Under the pieces are notes generated by a model. The model had not been told where the DNA came from. It was given only the letters and a program-made list of their open reading frames with translations, and searched no databases. Shown piece by piece: positions 53,215 through 64,000 of a DNA stretch of 64,000 nt (within the stretch, counting starts at the first letter, position 1; each line of letters opens with the position of its first letter). Origin of the DNA: Monomorium pharaonis. Lineage: Eukaryota > Arthropoda > Insecta > Hymenoptera > Formicidae. The stretch lies in NCBI RefSeq assembly GCF_013373865.1, contig NC_050467.1, positions 25,814,996 to 25,878,995 on the forward strand. Reading direction: 5' to 3'. Made by a program: the position numbers and the translations under genes.

Positions 53215-53440
53215 TGTTTTTAATGTTCTTTGAAGAAGGGTTTTAATCTCAATGTATAAATATTGATAGTAATATTATATAGCATTAAACAGATATAACT
53301 TGCTTACATGGCAGCATTTTATAGTTAGCTACAAGAAAATATATTTTCAATATCTAAGAATTTTTATGGAAAGGAATATCTATTTTAACAGAGAACAATA
53401 TAACTTTACACAAACTGAAAATTATAATATTTTTAATTTA
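53215..53440 (-). mobile_element. repeat family 1, copy J (degenerate, reverse)
   Basis: GCATTAAACAGATATAACTT then GCTTACATGGCAGCATTTTA parallels the same block in copies E and F. The rest is diverged. Confidence 0.35.
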
Positions 53441-53487
53441 TAATATTTTTAATTTTATTAACAATTATTTCAATTTGATTATATCTG

Positions 53488-53810
53488 ACTTTTTAAAATG
53501 TAGCTGAAGCTAGCAGCCAAACGGCCAGTGCCGAACGTCATATAGGCGTTTCCAGGGGGCACCATTCAATCAAACGTTAAAAATTTCCTGGTTATGAGTT
53601 TTTAACAAACTTTGAAAAATTTGCATAAGGTTTAGTCATTATAATACATAATCGATCATTTGCGACAAGACTTGTAATTTACCAATTGTTATAAATTTTT
53701 TAAACTAATTTTTATCGTTTTTTGCGCCTCACGCCTAAACGCAAAATACGATTTCCACCAAATTTGGTGGAAATTTTGACTGCTAGCTTCAGCTACATTT
53801 TTTTAAAGTC
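53488..53810. mobile_element. MITE with about 30-bp terminal inverted repeats
   Basis: Left end GACTTTTTAAAATGTAGCTG then AAGCTAGCAG; the right end (CTGCTAGCTTCAGCTACATT then TTTTTAAAGTC) is its near-exact inverse. The unit is about 320 bases, GC-richer than its flanks, with a perfect 24-base palindrome near the right end. TTAA/TTTAAA at both borders could be target-site sequence. No coding capacity. Confidence 0.75.
53751..53774. repeat. 24-base perfect palindrome inside the MITE
   Basis: Each half is ATTTCCACCAAA; fully self-complementary with no loop. Confidence 0.9.
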
Positions 53811-54551
53811 GATTTTTGTATTATTAAAATAAAAGTTTTAATAATTAAAAACATTAATGTAAACTGTAATGTATTGTTGTTTATACATGAAGCAATAATT
53901 GCGGTAACTAAATTATATTAGTTTTACGTTGGTACTAATTTGTTTTCTGCATATAGCGACAGAAAAGAAACATTTCTTCAAACATTTTGAATTATGCACG
54001 CCTTTAAGGAATGAAAAATATACCTCTCTGCTTTGTTTTTTCGCGCTATTAGCGTTGTCCTGTTTCGAAGGGTAAATACCCCAAACTGTAATTGTAGAAA
54101 CGAAAGACGTGTTCTACTCGTTGTTAACGCAACACGACATAAACGTCCGGTTGCGCTTCAATACGTTGTTCCTCTTATTTTTAAACAATTCGCATCGACA
54201 TGTGGCAGCATTTTACATAAAATTTATGCTCGACATGCTTAGCCGCTATTTCGCTCCTCCCTACAGCATCGAAAAATAATTAATAGCAAGTGAATTGGCT
54301 CAGAAACACGACGCCACATCTGCGCATTGCGACAGATATTTATTTATGTAAAAGTGTTTTTAACGAAAGGAAAGAACGCACGTATGTCATCCTCTGAATA
54401 ATGCATGACGCACCATTGTGCATTCGTGCGTGGAGAAAAATATTTGGTGACTTCTAATAGGACATCTAATTGGCACGTTCCAATAAATGATAACGGTAAC
54501 AGTAGGATTGAAAAATCGGTGCGCGTGCGCGTGTGCTTCACGGATATACAC

Positions 54552-54872
54552 GAAAAATTTTTCTCTTAGAATTTACCGCATCATGATAATCATGGCTCAA
54601 TATAAACATCGAAGAATTTTACTGTAATTTTTATAAATAAAGAAAAAATTATATTATGGGTACAGATTTATAATATAATTAATAATTACAAAGGCTTAAT
54701 GAATAAATTATTATAATTTTTGTAAATAAATTATAGTAAAATTGAAAATTTTTAATATTTTTTAACTTTAATTCAATGAAACTTTACTAAAATTTCCATA
54801 AAATTTTTCAATGTTATGTTGTCTTACGATTACTATGATTTTAAGGATAATTATTAAAAGAAAATTTTCTCC
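54552..54872. mobile_element. MITE family 3, copy 2
   Basis: The left end GAAAAATTTTTCTCTTAGAA and the right end (reverse complement GGAGAAAATTTTCTTTTAAT, then TTATCCTTAAAATCATAGTA) match the family 3 ends at 25212-25390. About 320 bases. It ends 86 bases before the proposed ARID5B start codon. Confidence 0.55.
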
Positions 54873-54957
54873 ATGTGTATGTATATATGCGTTTGTCTCG
54901 CGCCAATGCACTTGTCCATGTAGATAAAAGAGCGTCGTAGATGCAATCGCGATATCA

Positions 54958-54963
54958 ATGGCG
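54958..54963 (+). CDS. ARID5B: candidate first coding exon of ARID5B (Met-Ala)
   Basis: ATGGCG is followed directly by a strong donor (GTAAGT, GT at 54964). It ends in phase 0, as needed by the exon at 58022. The joined start would be MA then LLGSACFSHG, of similar length to the vertebrate ARID5B start. Upstream reading from ATG meets a stop within seven codons. Prediction from phase and splice fit only; other short first exons are possible. Confidence 0.3.
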
Positions 54964-55042
54964 GTAAGTTTCGCGTGTTGTGTAGCGCGCGCGCGGTGGC
55001 GGAGAGAAACGAGATTAACTACTATAAATACCATCGCCGGCT

Positions 55043-55044
<2 letters not shown>

Positions 55045-55104
<60 letters not shown>

Positions 55105-55148
55105 TCTCTTTCTCTCTCTCTTTCTCTCTTTCTCTTTCTCTTTCTCTC
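55045..55148. repeat. (CT)n with TTTC interruptions
   Basis: Pure CT for about 50 bases, then CTTTCT variants for another 50. Confidence 0.96.
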
Positions 55149-55223
55149 GGTCGGCGGGCCGCGCGGCCGTCCTTAAGCGGAACTCTTGGCTGCGACTGTA
55201 CTCTTAAAACATTGGAAATAGTT

Positions 55224-55589
55224 ATGGCAGTGGTGCTCACTCAATGTTGGAATCATCCGGTGCCATTATTGATTCAATTATGTAATGCGAACGTGATTGA
55301 TAGTGCGACGCGCGACACGCTCGTCGATTTGTGCGCGGTAATAAGCGACTTTACGACAGTTTTGCATCGAAACGCGCGCACTCGCTCGTTTTCATCGAGC
55401 TTCGATTGGCCAACCCGCTCACGCCTGAAGACTAAACGTGACCCAATATCGGATTCACTTAGTCGGCAATTAAAGGACTTTGTTATTCGAGACATGCCTT
55501 TCGGAATCATCTTTCTCCGTGAAATCGATACATCGCCGGAACCGCGCCACGCTCGCGTTACGCTACAATATAAAACGTTAAAGCAATAA
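55224..55589 (+). other. unassigned open frame in GC-richer island
   Basis: From ATG at 55224 the frame stays open for 121 codons (MAVVLTQCWNHPVPLLIQLC, then SATRDTLVDLCAVISDFTTV). It is not low-complexity and is longer than expected by chance, but a minus-strand frame overlaps it and I recognise no family or splice context. Possibly an unrecognised small gene; more likely a chance frame in CpG-rich DNA. Confidence 0.2.
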
Positions 55590-55978
55590 AAAATCGCGCG
55601 AGAGAGAGGATTTCTATATTGATTTGGTTAAAAATATGGGGCATTTTCACGTGAATATTGTAGCATCGATCTTTGCACGGCTGTCTCTTTTACATCCAAA
55701 TCCGATCCATTTGAAATTTCGCCCGGATAAATAAAGCAAAGAGAGTAATGGACAAGTCTCCGCTGCAAAGCAGCAGACGCCCGTACAGTCCGCGCTACAA
55801 AGCACCACTGAATCTCCCATCTCATGTTTTCATCTTCACCCTTCATAGATCAGTTTGAGCTGTATCGAGTACATATTCTCAATTACGACAGACCGATCGA
55901 TCTCACAACCACGAAAAAGCTTGCACCGGTATTGCGTCATATTGACATCTGCAACCGTTCTATCGCGTACTTGACACA

Positions 55979-56330
55979 TAGAAAAATAAAATATTAATGA
56001 CGAATTATTATCTCATATGAAAGAATATAAAATCTTGTTTAAAGAGTTTGATTTTTATTTTTAATTTTAACAAGATATAATTTTTATTTCAATATTATAA
56101 CAGTCGTCTAAAGAGTGCAAAGAATATGATGTTTTGATAATAATTTAAAAAATTCTATTTCTTTGGTTTTCAACTATTGTTATTTGTTATCCGATATTTT
56201 TTTGTTTTCTCTCGGTTCATGAAAAACTTTATTAAATCAAATATTATTGAATAAAGATGAATATATTATTCTTAATAAAATGTACAAAAAATTTTTGTAT
56301 GTAAGCAAGACAATCCATTTAAGGTCATAA
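55979..56330 (+). mobile_element. repeat family 1, copy D
   Basis: Shares TTTTATTTCAATATTATAAC then AGTCGTCTAAAGAGTGCAAA with copy C (41.9 kb), and CTTAATAAAATGTACAAAAA near its end. Confidence 0.55.
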
Positions 56331-56974
56331 TTTTGATGGTCCAACAATGAAATTATTGATAAATTCTGTATTTAGTTAAATTTTTAAATACTTTAGTGAA
56401 ACCATTTTTTCCGTGTATGCAAAATTGAAACGGCGCATCTGAAGCCGGCGTTGTACTCTTCACGTACTTTGTTAATTACAGACACACTGACAATCTTGAA
56501 TCTAAACGAAAAGAAAAGGCAGCGGAACAACATGAAAGATCCAAGCGAGTCATCGTTGAGCATCGAAAGGGCCATTCATCGGAAATTATGTGATGGACTG
56601 TACGCGCCGCGTGCACGGTTCGTTTGCTCTTTCGTTTGCGGAATTTTTTTCAGCAGCCGGATAATAAACATTTTTCTCATTGAATAATAAATAGTTTTTC
56701 TAGGGCACAACGGGGAAAGAAAACTGCAACGTAAAATCAACGTCACGTATATTGTTCGAATCTTTGTTTATATCTTTATCATTTATTTACTTCTTTCCTC
56801 GCGAAATGCGAATTAATCGCATTCCTCTGCCAAGTGCGAGAGTCATTCTTATCGGATGCCTCGCATATGGACAGCACTTCGACAGGCAGTTAATTAATTT
56901 TTTATACGCACCATTTATTATATTTTCGGTCACGCTCTATCAATTTTAATTGCACGCATTCCAACACAAAAGAC

Positions 56975-57315
56975 ATTCATGTCTTGAGAATATCTTTATT
57001 TTTAAAATGTTAAATATTGAAATAAAATTATATAGCGTTAAAGACATAGACATAATTGCTTACTTGAAAAAATTTTGTATGGTTTTATCAAGAAAAATGT
57101 ATTTTTATTATTTAAAAATAATTTTCATAAGTTGAGAGGAAAAATTATTGAATAAAAAATAGCATTATCTTTAAACCTTTAAGAATTAAAATTGTTTTTA
57201 ATAATATCAATATCAATACAATCACATAATGTGCTCATATATATATTTTTTTTTGCATCAATGTGAAATAATGATTGTTAAATAGAATATATTAGTTTTA
57301 ATTTAATGCTAATGT
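56975..57315 (-). mobile_element. repeat family 1, copy E (reverse)
   Basis: GAGAATATCTTTATTTTTAA, GTTAAATATTGAAATAAAAT, then GTTAAATAGAATATATTAGT and TTTAATTTAATGCTAATGTG: the reverse complement of copy C end to end. Confidence 0.6.
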
Positions 57316-58021
57316 GTCTCTAATACGGTCTTTATGTGGTTCGAGTTGCGGATACCTGCGTCACTTTTAATGCGAAGATTTTCTCTCGTTCCGCGAACAT
57401 GTCCGGATTTTATCTCACGTTACGTATGTGCGTGCATGAATGCGTGCGAACGTCGCCTTGATGTGCACGTGTTTCGTGTTCCGTGGTACGCTGCAAATAC
57501 CCTTTGGGGAGCCGTACCCTCGTCTGTCCGCAGTCTCACCCCCCACACCGCCACCGAATCCCTCGTGACGATCCCCCGCGATTTCTGGAGGAAGGAAAAT
57601 GGTATTTTAAAAATCGACTTGAACGAGCTCTTGTCGGTTCGAAAAAAAAGGAAAGCAAGAAGGAAAATATTTTGTAATCAAATATTTTTTGAAATTTATC
57701 TTTTGTTGTCCCGATTTTTCTCATTTTAACGCGCATATCCTGTCTGTTTATTATTCGATTAATATTGTATCGTAATACATTCTAATATTCAAACGCATAT
57801 TTCTCGTTAAATATTAATATATGTTAATTATAATATATTAATAACACGATACGAGAATAACTATTAAATGGCATGTACCGCGAGCGTGTTATTATAATAG
57901 GAGCGACGTTGCGGGAAATTATATAGAGGGAACATATTTTCTTTGTATATGAAACTTATTTTTTCGTTAAATTCAAACGTTGAATTTATTTCTAATGTTG
58001 AATTTATTATTATTCTTTCAG

Positions 58022-58273
58022 TTATTAGGCAGTGCTTGCTTCAGCCACGGCCCTTACACATTTTATAAAGCAGTAAGGATAAGTAATGGTCGCGTCCTTC
58101 GTCTCGGCAGTTTCTTCCTCACGAAATTGTGGAGCGATGCCGATCTCGTCAGTATCGGCGAGCTTCAGCTACTGTGGATGGATAGTCGCGGACCGAATCA
58201 GCCTCTGGCATCGTTGCGGCTCTATTTCTTACCTGAAAACACGCCGGATGGAAGGAGGGACACGCACGGAGAG
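58022..58273 (+). CDS. ARID5B: ARID5B N-terminal conserved exon
   Basis: An 84-codon exon, phase 0 at both ends, with acceptor TTATTATTCTTTCAG and donor GAG/GTATGT. It reads GSACFSHGPYTFYKAVRI, then RLGSFFLTKLW, IGELQLLWMD and LRLYFLPENTPDGRRDTHGE. This matches, from memory, the N-terminal block of ARID5B (HGPY-FYKA, LGDFFFV, IAELQLLWE, LYFLPEDTPQGR, HGED), which ARID5A lacks. ARID5B is a nuclear AT-rich-DNA-binding cofactor that in mammals works with the demethylase PHF2. The ARID domain itself lies beyond the right edge. Insect function is not known to me. Identification strong; the exon borders are well supported by phase. Confidence 0.88.
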
Positions 58274-58604
58274 GTATGTTTCTTGAAAAATAACTAAACG
58301 AGCGGAAAACGAACTCGAGAGAGAAATTTTAACAAAAATTCTGGTCAAATAAAATGCAGACTCACGTTAAGGGTGGACGTCGTTTCATCTCATTGTGAGT
58401 TTACTTAATCCTTCTTAATTCTAAAACGACACGGTAGGTAGAACCAAACGTTTCTTTCAAAGGTTGACACTCCTTTAATTTTGAAGGATTGCTAATCTAC
58501 TTTGTAAATTTAAATATGTTGGAACACTTTTTTTAAATAAAGATCGGCACAAATCTCGGTTAATTGGCAAATAATCTTTAAATAATACCCCCAAAAAGTA
58601 CATT

Positions 58605-58860
58605 CTCGTTTTGAGAATATATTAATTTTTGAAATATTAAATATTTAAATGAGTTTAAGAAAAACATAACTTGCTTACATGAAGAATTTTGTATAGTTTT
58701 ATCAAGGTAAATATATTTTATTATTCAATAATAATTTCCATTGAGTCGAGAGGAAAAAATATTGAATAAGATTGTATAGCAATCTCTTTAAACTCTAAGA
58801 GCGTGCTCTTTATACATGATATTATAATATTAAAATACAAACATATTATTTTATATTATT
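58605..58860 (-). mobile_element. repeat family 1, copy F (reverse, partial)
   Basis: GAGAATATATTAATTTTTGA, AACATAACTTGCTTACATGA and TTTCCATTGAGTCGAGAGGA, parallel to copy E. Left end of the element missing. Confidence 0.55.
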
Positions 58861-60493
58861 TAAAAAATTTTATTTTAAAAAAATTGAGAAATTTGGTAAC
58901 TAAAAGACTTCTTAAAACAAAATCTCGAAGAAATTAATTTTTAAATCAAAGATAGAATCCAATCTGGCTTACATCGATTTTAACTTAATTTAAATTTAAC
59001 ATTTTATGAACGTTGTAAAATTTTGATGAACACTTGATAAGAAGTTAAGCAATATAAATAATAATGATAATGATGATTTTAGTGATTTTTTTAATGATCT
59101 AATAAAACTTTAAGAAAAATATTTTACTCAGGCGACATTATATTTTATAAAAGAGCGCTCGCAAAATCGTCGATGAATGAGAAACAGATTAATATAACAC
59201 TGTCAAAACGGGGTTTAAATAAATATTCCATATTTGAATGGGACTTGTTAAAATCACTTCATCGGCGTATATTCATCACTGCGATACGTGTAAACAGCTT
59301 CACTGCTATAATTTCTGCTTTACCGACTATCGTTGATAACGAATCTTCGCGTGACACTTTTGGCCTTATCATTTTTCCATCGTCTCGTATTATTTCATCA
59401 ATGCCGTTTCGATGCATATGACTCTATGGAAATTTTATAGAACGCCGCTCGCCATTTTCATAGTCGAATATATCGACTTCTTTATCCGTTTAGAATACAC
59501 GCGGGCATATATGCACCCAAATTATTTATCTTGTTCTAATATAAATTCAAATATATTGTTGTGTATCTACCGTGCAATGCACATTGTATCGTCACATGTA
59601 TCATTAATTCAGTCGCATTATAATGCAATCGAAATGATTACGTAATCGCGCATTGTCGCGCATCATTGTAACTATTTTCGTGTGTGAGATGAAATCGAAC
59701 GATTACGCGAATCACGAAGGAGGCATTATTCAAATATGCGGAAACACGTTGAGCGCCCCGGGGCGAATAAGTGAGCGGAAAGGCCGGGCAAACGAAACTC
59801 GTGAAATATTGGCATGGTCTTAAAGCCACTTCGAAGGCTGAAAGGATACGACCTACGTTCGACTAACCCCTCGCCTCGTCGATGTTAGGGTGGGCTTTTG
59901 GGGTCGTCATGCTCTACGCCCTGTTGTTCCATTGAGACATCGTCAATTAAGCGCACCCCTTCGCCTCGTCATTTTCACTGTTTGCAGGGCCGATTATTTC
60001 GGAAGGGACAGCCAATGCTCGACTGTAATCAGTATCCGCCCCTCGAAAACTGCCGTCTTTGATCCTTTGCTTCCACTTTTATTTATTAACTATAAACGCG
60101 TGTGTTCTTGGCTGTTTATCAAATTTAATTTTTTTCTATTTTTTTCTCCTCGTTTGAATTCCGCGAAATAAAATGTTTTTGTTGCTCCCTTAAGGCGATC
60201 GATACGCGTTTAGTGTGCGATGAGGGAACAAATCTATATACAACGGAGAAAAATGTTGTTTCTCTTATTCGTAGCGTGTAGGAGAAAAATAATGCTGACG
60301 AGAGAGAGAGAGAGAAAGCCTAGTGAGAAGGGTGCGCGCGGGTTCTTCTTTGATGAGAATATTATTACGGACGTCGATAGCACGAGTATCTCTCCCTTCA
60401 CCGTCGCGTCGTCGTTGTTTCGAGTTTGCGTGCGAGTTCAGAAACTGTTCGTAATGACCACTTTTTTAAAAAACAACAGGGTAGAATATAATC

Positions 60494-60495
<2 letters not shown>

Positions 60496-60552
<57 letters not shown>
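60496..60552. repeat. (GA)n microsatellite
   Basis: About 28 pure AG units. Confidence 0.97.
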
Positions 60553-60555
<3 letters not shown>

Positions 60556-60823
60556 GAGGGAGGGACAGCGAACGACTAGAGATAGAACCTGTAATTGTGG
60601 CTGTTACTTTTGACCCCTTTGTTCTTCGTAATTGCTCCAGAAAGGAACAGAACATTTTCTCGCCGATAATCATGTCGAACAACGCGATAGAACAGCATTG
60701 TCTCGAATCGGCGCCATTGTAGTACTTTCTTTGTCTCATCTTCAAAACGATATCATGATAAATTAGGTATTTTACTTTTTTAACTCTAATATATATACGT
60801 TTTATATACAAAAGTGTATGTAT

Positions 60824-60852
60824 ACACACACACACACACACACATACACACA
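60824..60852. repeat. (CA)n microsatellite
   Basis: About 11 CA units with a following CATACACACATATATACACATAT-like decay, given here only by position. Confidence 0.85.
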
Positions 60853-61947
60853 TATATACACATATCTTGTCCTTTTATTCTCTCTTGTGCGCAAGCGTGA
60901 TATCCCGAATCGACTATGTCGTATGTAATTGACGTGATTGATGAGCTCGACTGGGATAGGGACTTTACTTCATCTTGACTATCGAAGTAAAATATTTGTC
61001 CAACAACTGCTGGTAATCCGGTTTTTCAGTTACTTTGCAATAAAGAGAAGATTTTTTATGAAATTTTTCGATAAGTCGCGTAACAATCAAAAACTATTTT
61101 GTTTTTTTTTTACAAAAATATTATATTGTAAATAATGAAATGTTAAAAATTGGAAAGTGCATAATATGAATTATTATTTTAAACAAAATAAATCAATCAC
61201 GTTAATTAAATATCTCGTGCGCATGTTTAACATAACAATAATTTATATTGATTCGCTATTCTAAATAATATACCACATTGTCTTTTCTGTCACAACATTA
61301 ATGTATATTTGCAAAAATAAAATTCACTTTTATTGTCACAATTTGTACAAAATTAAAATATATTGTAATTTCTGCAAAATATTTTAATTACCTCGTTTAA
61401 TTATTTCGTAATAATATTTCTTATATTAATTTAATTATATATTTTTTAAATTTCAATAGTTTGTAATTCGAATAAATTTTGTAACTAATGAATTTGTATA
61501 CTAATCTCGAACGGAGAGGAATGTTAGTGCAGGTGCAATATTCGCATGATACAGTTGATTATTGGAACGGAACCTGTGTGGTTGCATTAGCCAATAATTA
61601 TACCTCGTATTATCGCAATCGGCATTTGCGCTGCAATAATACTTTTATATTATTCCATCAGTTTGGCTCTAATTAAAATTTTATCGAGATTGTTTACTCC
61701 GCAATTCAAAGTTGATTACATTGCATTCTCTATTTTTACTCCACGATGCTGCCAATCGAAAGTTGGCGCAAACTCAACGAGAATCCGTTTCACGAAACTT
61801 GCTATTCGAGTAACCGCTATTAGTTTGCATGAAGTCATGAGAAGTTTCACTATGGTTAACATTTATTTACAACATTACTAATCTGCGAATATATATAAAT
61901 CGGAACAAATTCAGAAGTATTGAAAGGAGTATTAACCTTCTTCTTCT

Positions 61948-61951
<4 letters not shown>

Positions 61952-62022
<71 letters not shown>
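61952..62022. repeat. (CT)n microsatellite
   Basis: About 35 pure TC units preceded by a short TTC repeat. Confidence 0.97.
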
Positions 62023-62025
<3 letters not shown>

Positions 62026-64000
62026 CAAATGGATTTTTATTCGTTAATACAATCCTTTAACAATAAATTTGAATGAAAAGTGATTTTACATTAATTATTT
62101 TATTGTATTATATTATTGACCTGTCTCGATAGTTTATAGTGCAACACTTAAAACATTTCTATTACAAAGCTGTCTGAAGCTGCAGTTAATCGACTTTAAA
62201 ATCTAGAATTACGGGATAAGATTTTATTAAATTCTGCAAGAAAGCGAATATTTAATTAAATCGTCCAAAATAAAAGTAAAACATATTATCTCGCTGAATC
62301 GCCGTCGTGTTTGTTTCATAAACATTTTGTTGCGATGAAAAATTTCTTCGCTACCAGTTTAGCCAGTTTAGAATGGCGAGACGTTTTTAACTCTGTCTAA
62401 AGTAATGCAGAATAAGCTAATTAATTATTCGAGCGTGATTACGTGCAGCAGATACACCTAGTCCGCGTGGAATGCGACAGACTTGTTTACGTGTGTCCAA
62501 CACCGACACGCGCGCTTGCGCGCGCGTGCACCCGCCTGGCTTTTATCAGATGCAGCAACGATTTTACTTTCCTACCAACGAAAAAAAAGATAGCGCGCGC
62601 GCGTCCCGCCTCGTTACTTTGTAATAGTTCAAAGAACACCGCGTGCGCCCACACTCCTCCCGTAATTTTCGTAATTTTAATTAGCCTGCTCGGTACGTGC
62701 GCGCGCGGCCGAAAGTATCTACATTTTTATCCGTCGTGCAAAATTTTAATTAAAATTCTCGTTCTTTTGCTCGCCCGATTCGTTCGATAAAGCAATTATG
62801 CGTGTCATTATCTCGGCCGTACGTGCAGTAGCAGGCGAACGTGTAGAGGAAGAAAGTTCAATCCCCCGAAGTAAATCCGAGAGATAAGATAATTTTTCGC
62901 CCCGAGTTCACTCGCGAAAAAAAGCAAACGCGTTATTTTTTCGGCTCTGTCCCTCTTTCGTTCCCTTCCTTTCTTCATCGATTCGAGTTTACGATGTACC
63001 TCTTCATCATGCTATGAACAATGTGTTTATCGCTCTATTGTTTTTTTTTTGGCCCCGCACACATGAGTATGTAAGCGCAAACTCGTCACGTTAGAATAAT
63101 TCGATGTTCTAAATAAAACTCGTGGAATTCGCGTGCACATGCGGTTGTTCGGTCGCTGGAGGATGGTGGAGAATCCACGATAGGTGAATGTACCCTTAAG
63201 CCCGTCACACAATGAAAGATCGTATGATTAAGACCCATTGCTCGGGCGGTCCGTCTTGACAAATGTCGAAAATTTAACAAGGTTCTCCAATCCTTTCACA
63301 TGATATAAAAAGGAAATCTTGAGAAAACTTAAAGATTAGTTTACGATCATTTATATAGATATTCCTGAATTTTTTCAAATTTTAATCCGTAAAGATTCTT
63401 TTAAATAACTTTGTAAAAAAGTAGCATTGAGAGGGTCTTATGAGAAGGAAAGAGAGTTTAAAATAATTTATTTGCCAACATTTTTCCTTATATAAATTGC
63501 GATTGTCGTTACGTATTTTCTTTTTCGTTGCAAAATCGCGATATTGAATCTTCCTGTTTAAATTGGAGTTAGCTTTACATGCGAAAAATATATTAAATTT
63601 CTTCCTGAAATACATATTTATTGAAATATAATTATTCTATACGCCGTACATTAAATCCACTCGAATGGAATAGCTAGAATTAATAGAATCATCGAATATT
63701 TCATAGCGATTCAATTAAATGGTAAAACGTACGTCTATATATGTACGTTATACGGATTAAATTGCAATCCATGAAATTATATTACATTTATATACATTGC
63801 TGCTTCTATGATTTCAATCTCGTAAAAATTTCATTTTTAGAGATTTCATTTTATGCGCGCAAAAACAAGCAGAAAAACAAGTTTTTTCACGAGACATGTT
63901 ATGTTTCCTGCATTACAAATAGCAAAGTAATTACATTAAGGATAAGGCAATCTGAAAATCTACACTAATTGAAGCTAAAAATTAAACTACGAGAGCATAC

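Larger units (their letters stand above)
54964..58021. other. inferred ARID5B intron 1
   Basis: Holds an interrupted (CT)n tract, a GC-richer island with an unassigned open frame (55.2-55.6 kb), and two family 1 repeat copies. No recognised exon. Confidence 0.4.
58274..64000. other. ARID5B intron continuing past the window
   Basis: The next ARID5B exon should continue after HGE with an acidic/valine-rich stretch; I find no such exon before the edge. AT-rich to 59.6 kb, then GC-richer islands at 59.7-60.6 and 62.4-63.3 kb. Open frames in them lack support. Confidence 0.6.

Overview
This is a eukaryotic nuclear window. Genes are interrupted by AT-rich introns with GT/AG borders. The intergenic DNA carries many (GA/CT)n, (CA/TG)n and (TA)n microsatellites, patchy CpG-rich blocks and many short inverted-repeat elements. 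The texture and the protein matches suggest an insect, most likely a hymenopteran such as an ant. That is inference; no search was run.

Four genes can be supported. (1) 420-4471 (+): the last eight exons of a gene that enters from the left. It has a C-x8-C-x5-C-x3-H zinc finger, then a long helical region, and its C-terminal block resembles vertebrate TOPAZ1, a germ-cell protein needed for male meiosis. (2) 6871-5662 (-): TMEM230, a compact three-exon two-pass membrane protein of vesicle trafficking, convergent with gene 1. (3) 14544-22670 (+): a four-exon GNAT acyltransferase of the glycine N-acyltransferase-like (FR47-like) group with a long acidic tail. Its 5' leader probably starts in the GC-rich block near 11.4-11.9 kb. 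(4) 58022-58273 (+): one exon encoding the conserved N-terminal block of ARID5B. The gene leaves the window to the right. A minimal first coding exon at 54958-54963 fits in phase.

Layout: 0-8 kb is gene-dense (TOPAZ1-like and TMEM230 facing each other); 8-11 kb is AT-rich with a small GC-elevated block near 10 kb; 11.2-22.7 kb is the acyltransferase gene with two long introns; 22.7-28.4 kb is gene-poor with inverted-repeat elements; 28.4-32.1 kb is a CpG-rich, microsatellite-rich block that may hold a promoter; 32-54.9 kb is gene-free by my reading, with repeated copies of one dispersed repeat family; 55-64 kb is ARID5B 5' exon and intron sequence.

The four genes are not a pathway. The most interesting items are the insect TOPAZ1-like gene, at least two MITE-like families whose ends can be read from sequence, a dispersed repeat with about eleven copies concentrated in the ARID5B upstream/intron region, and several strong hairpins. 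I see no tRNA, rRNA, CRISPR array or intact transposase.
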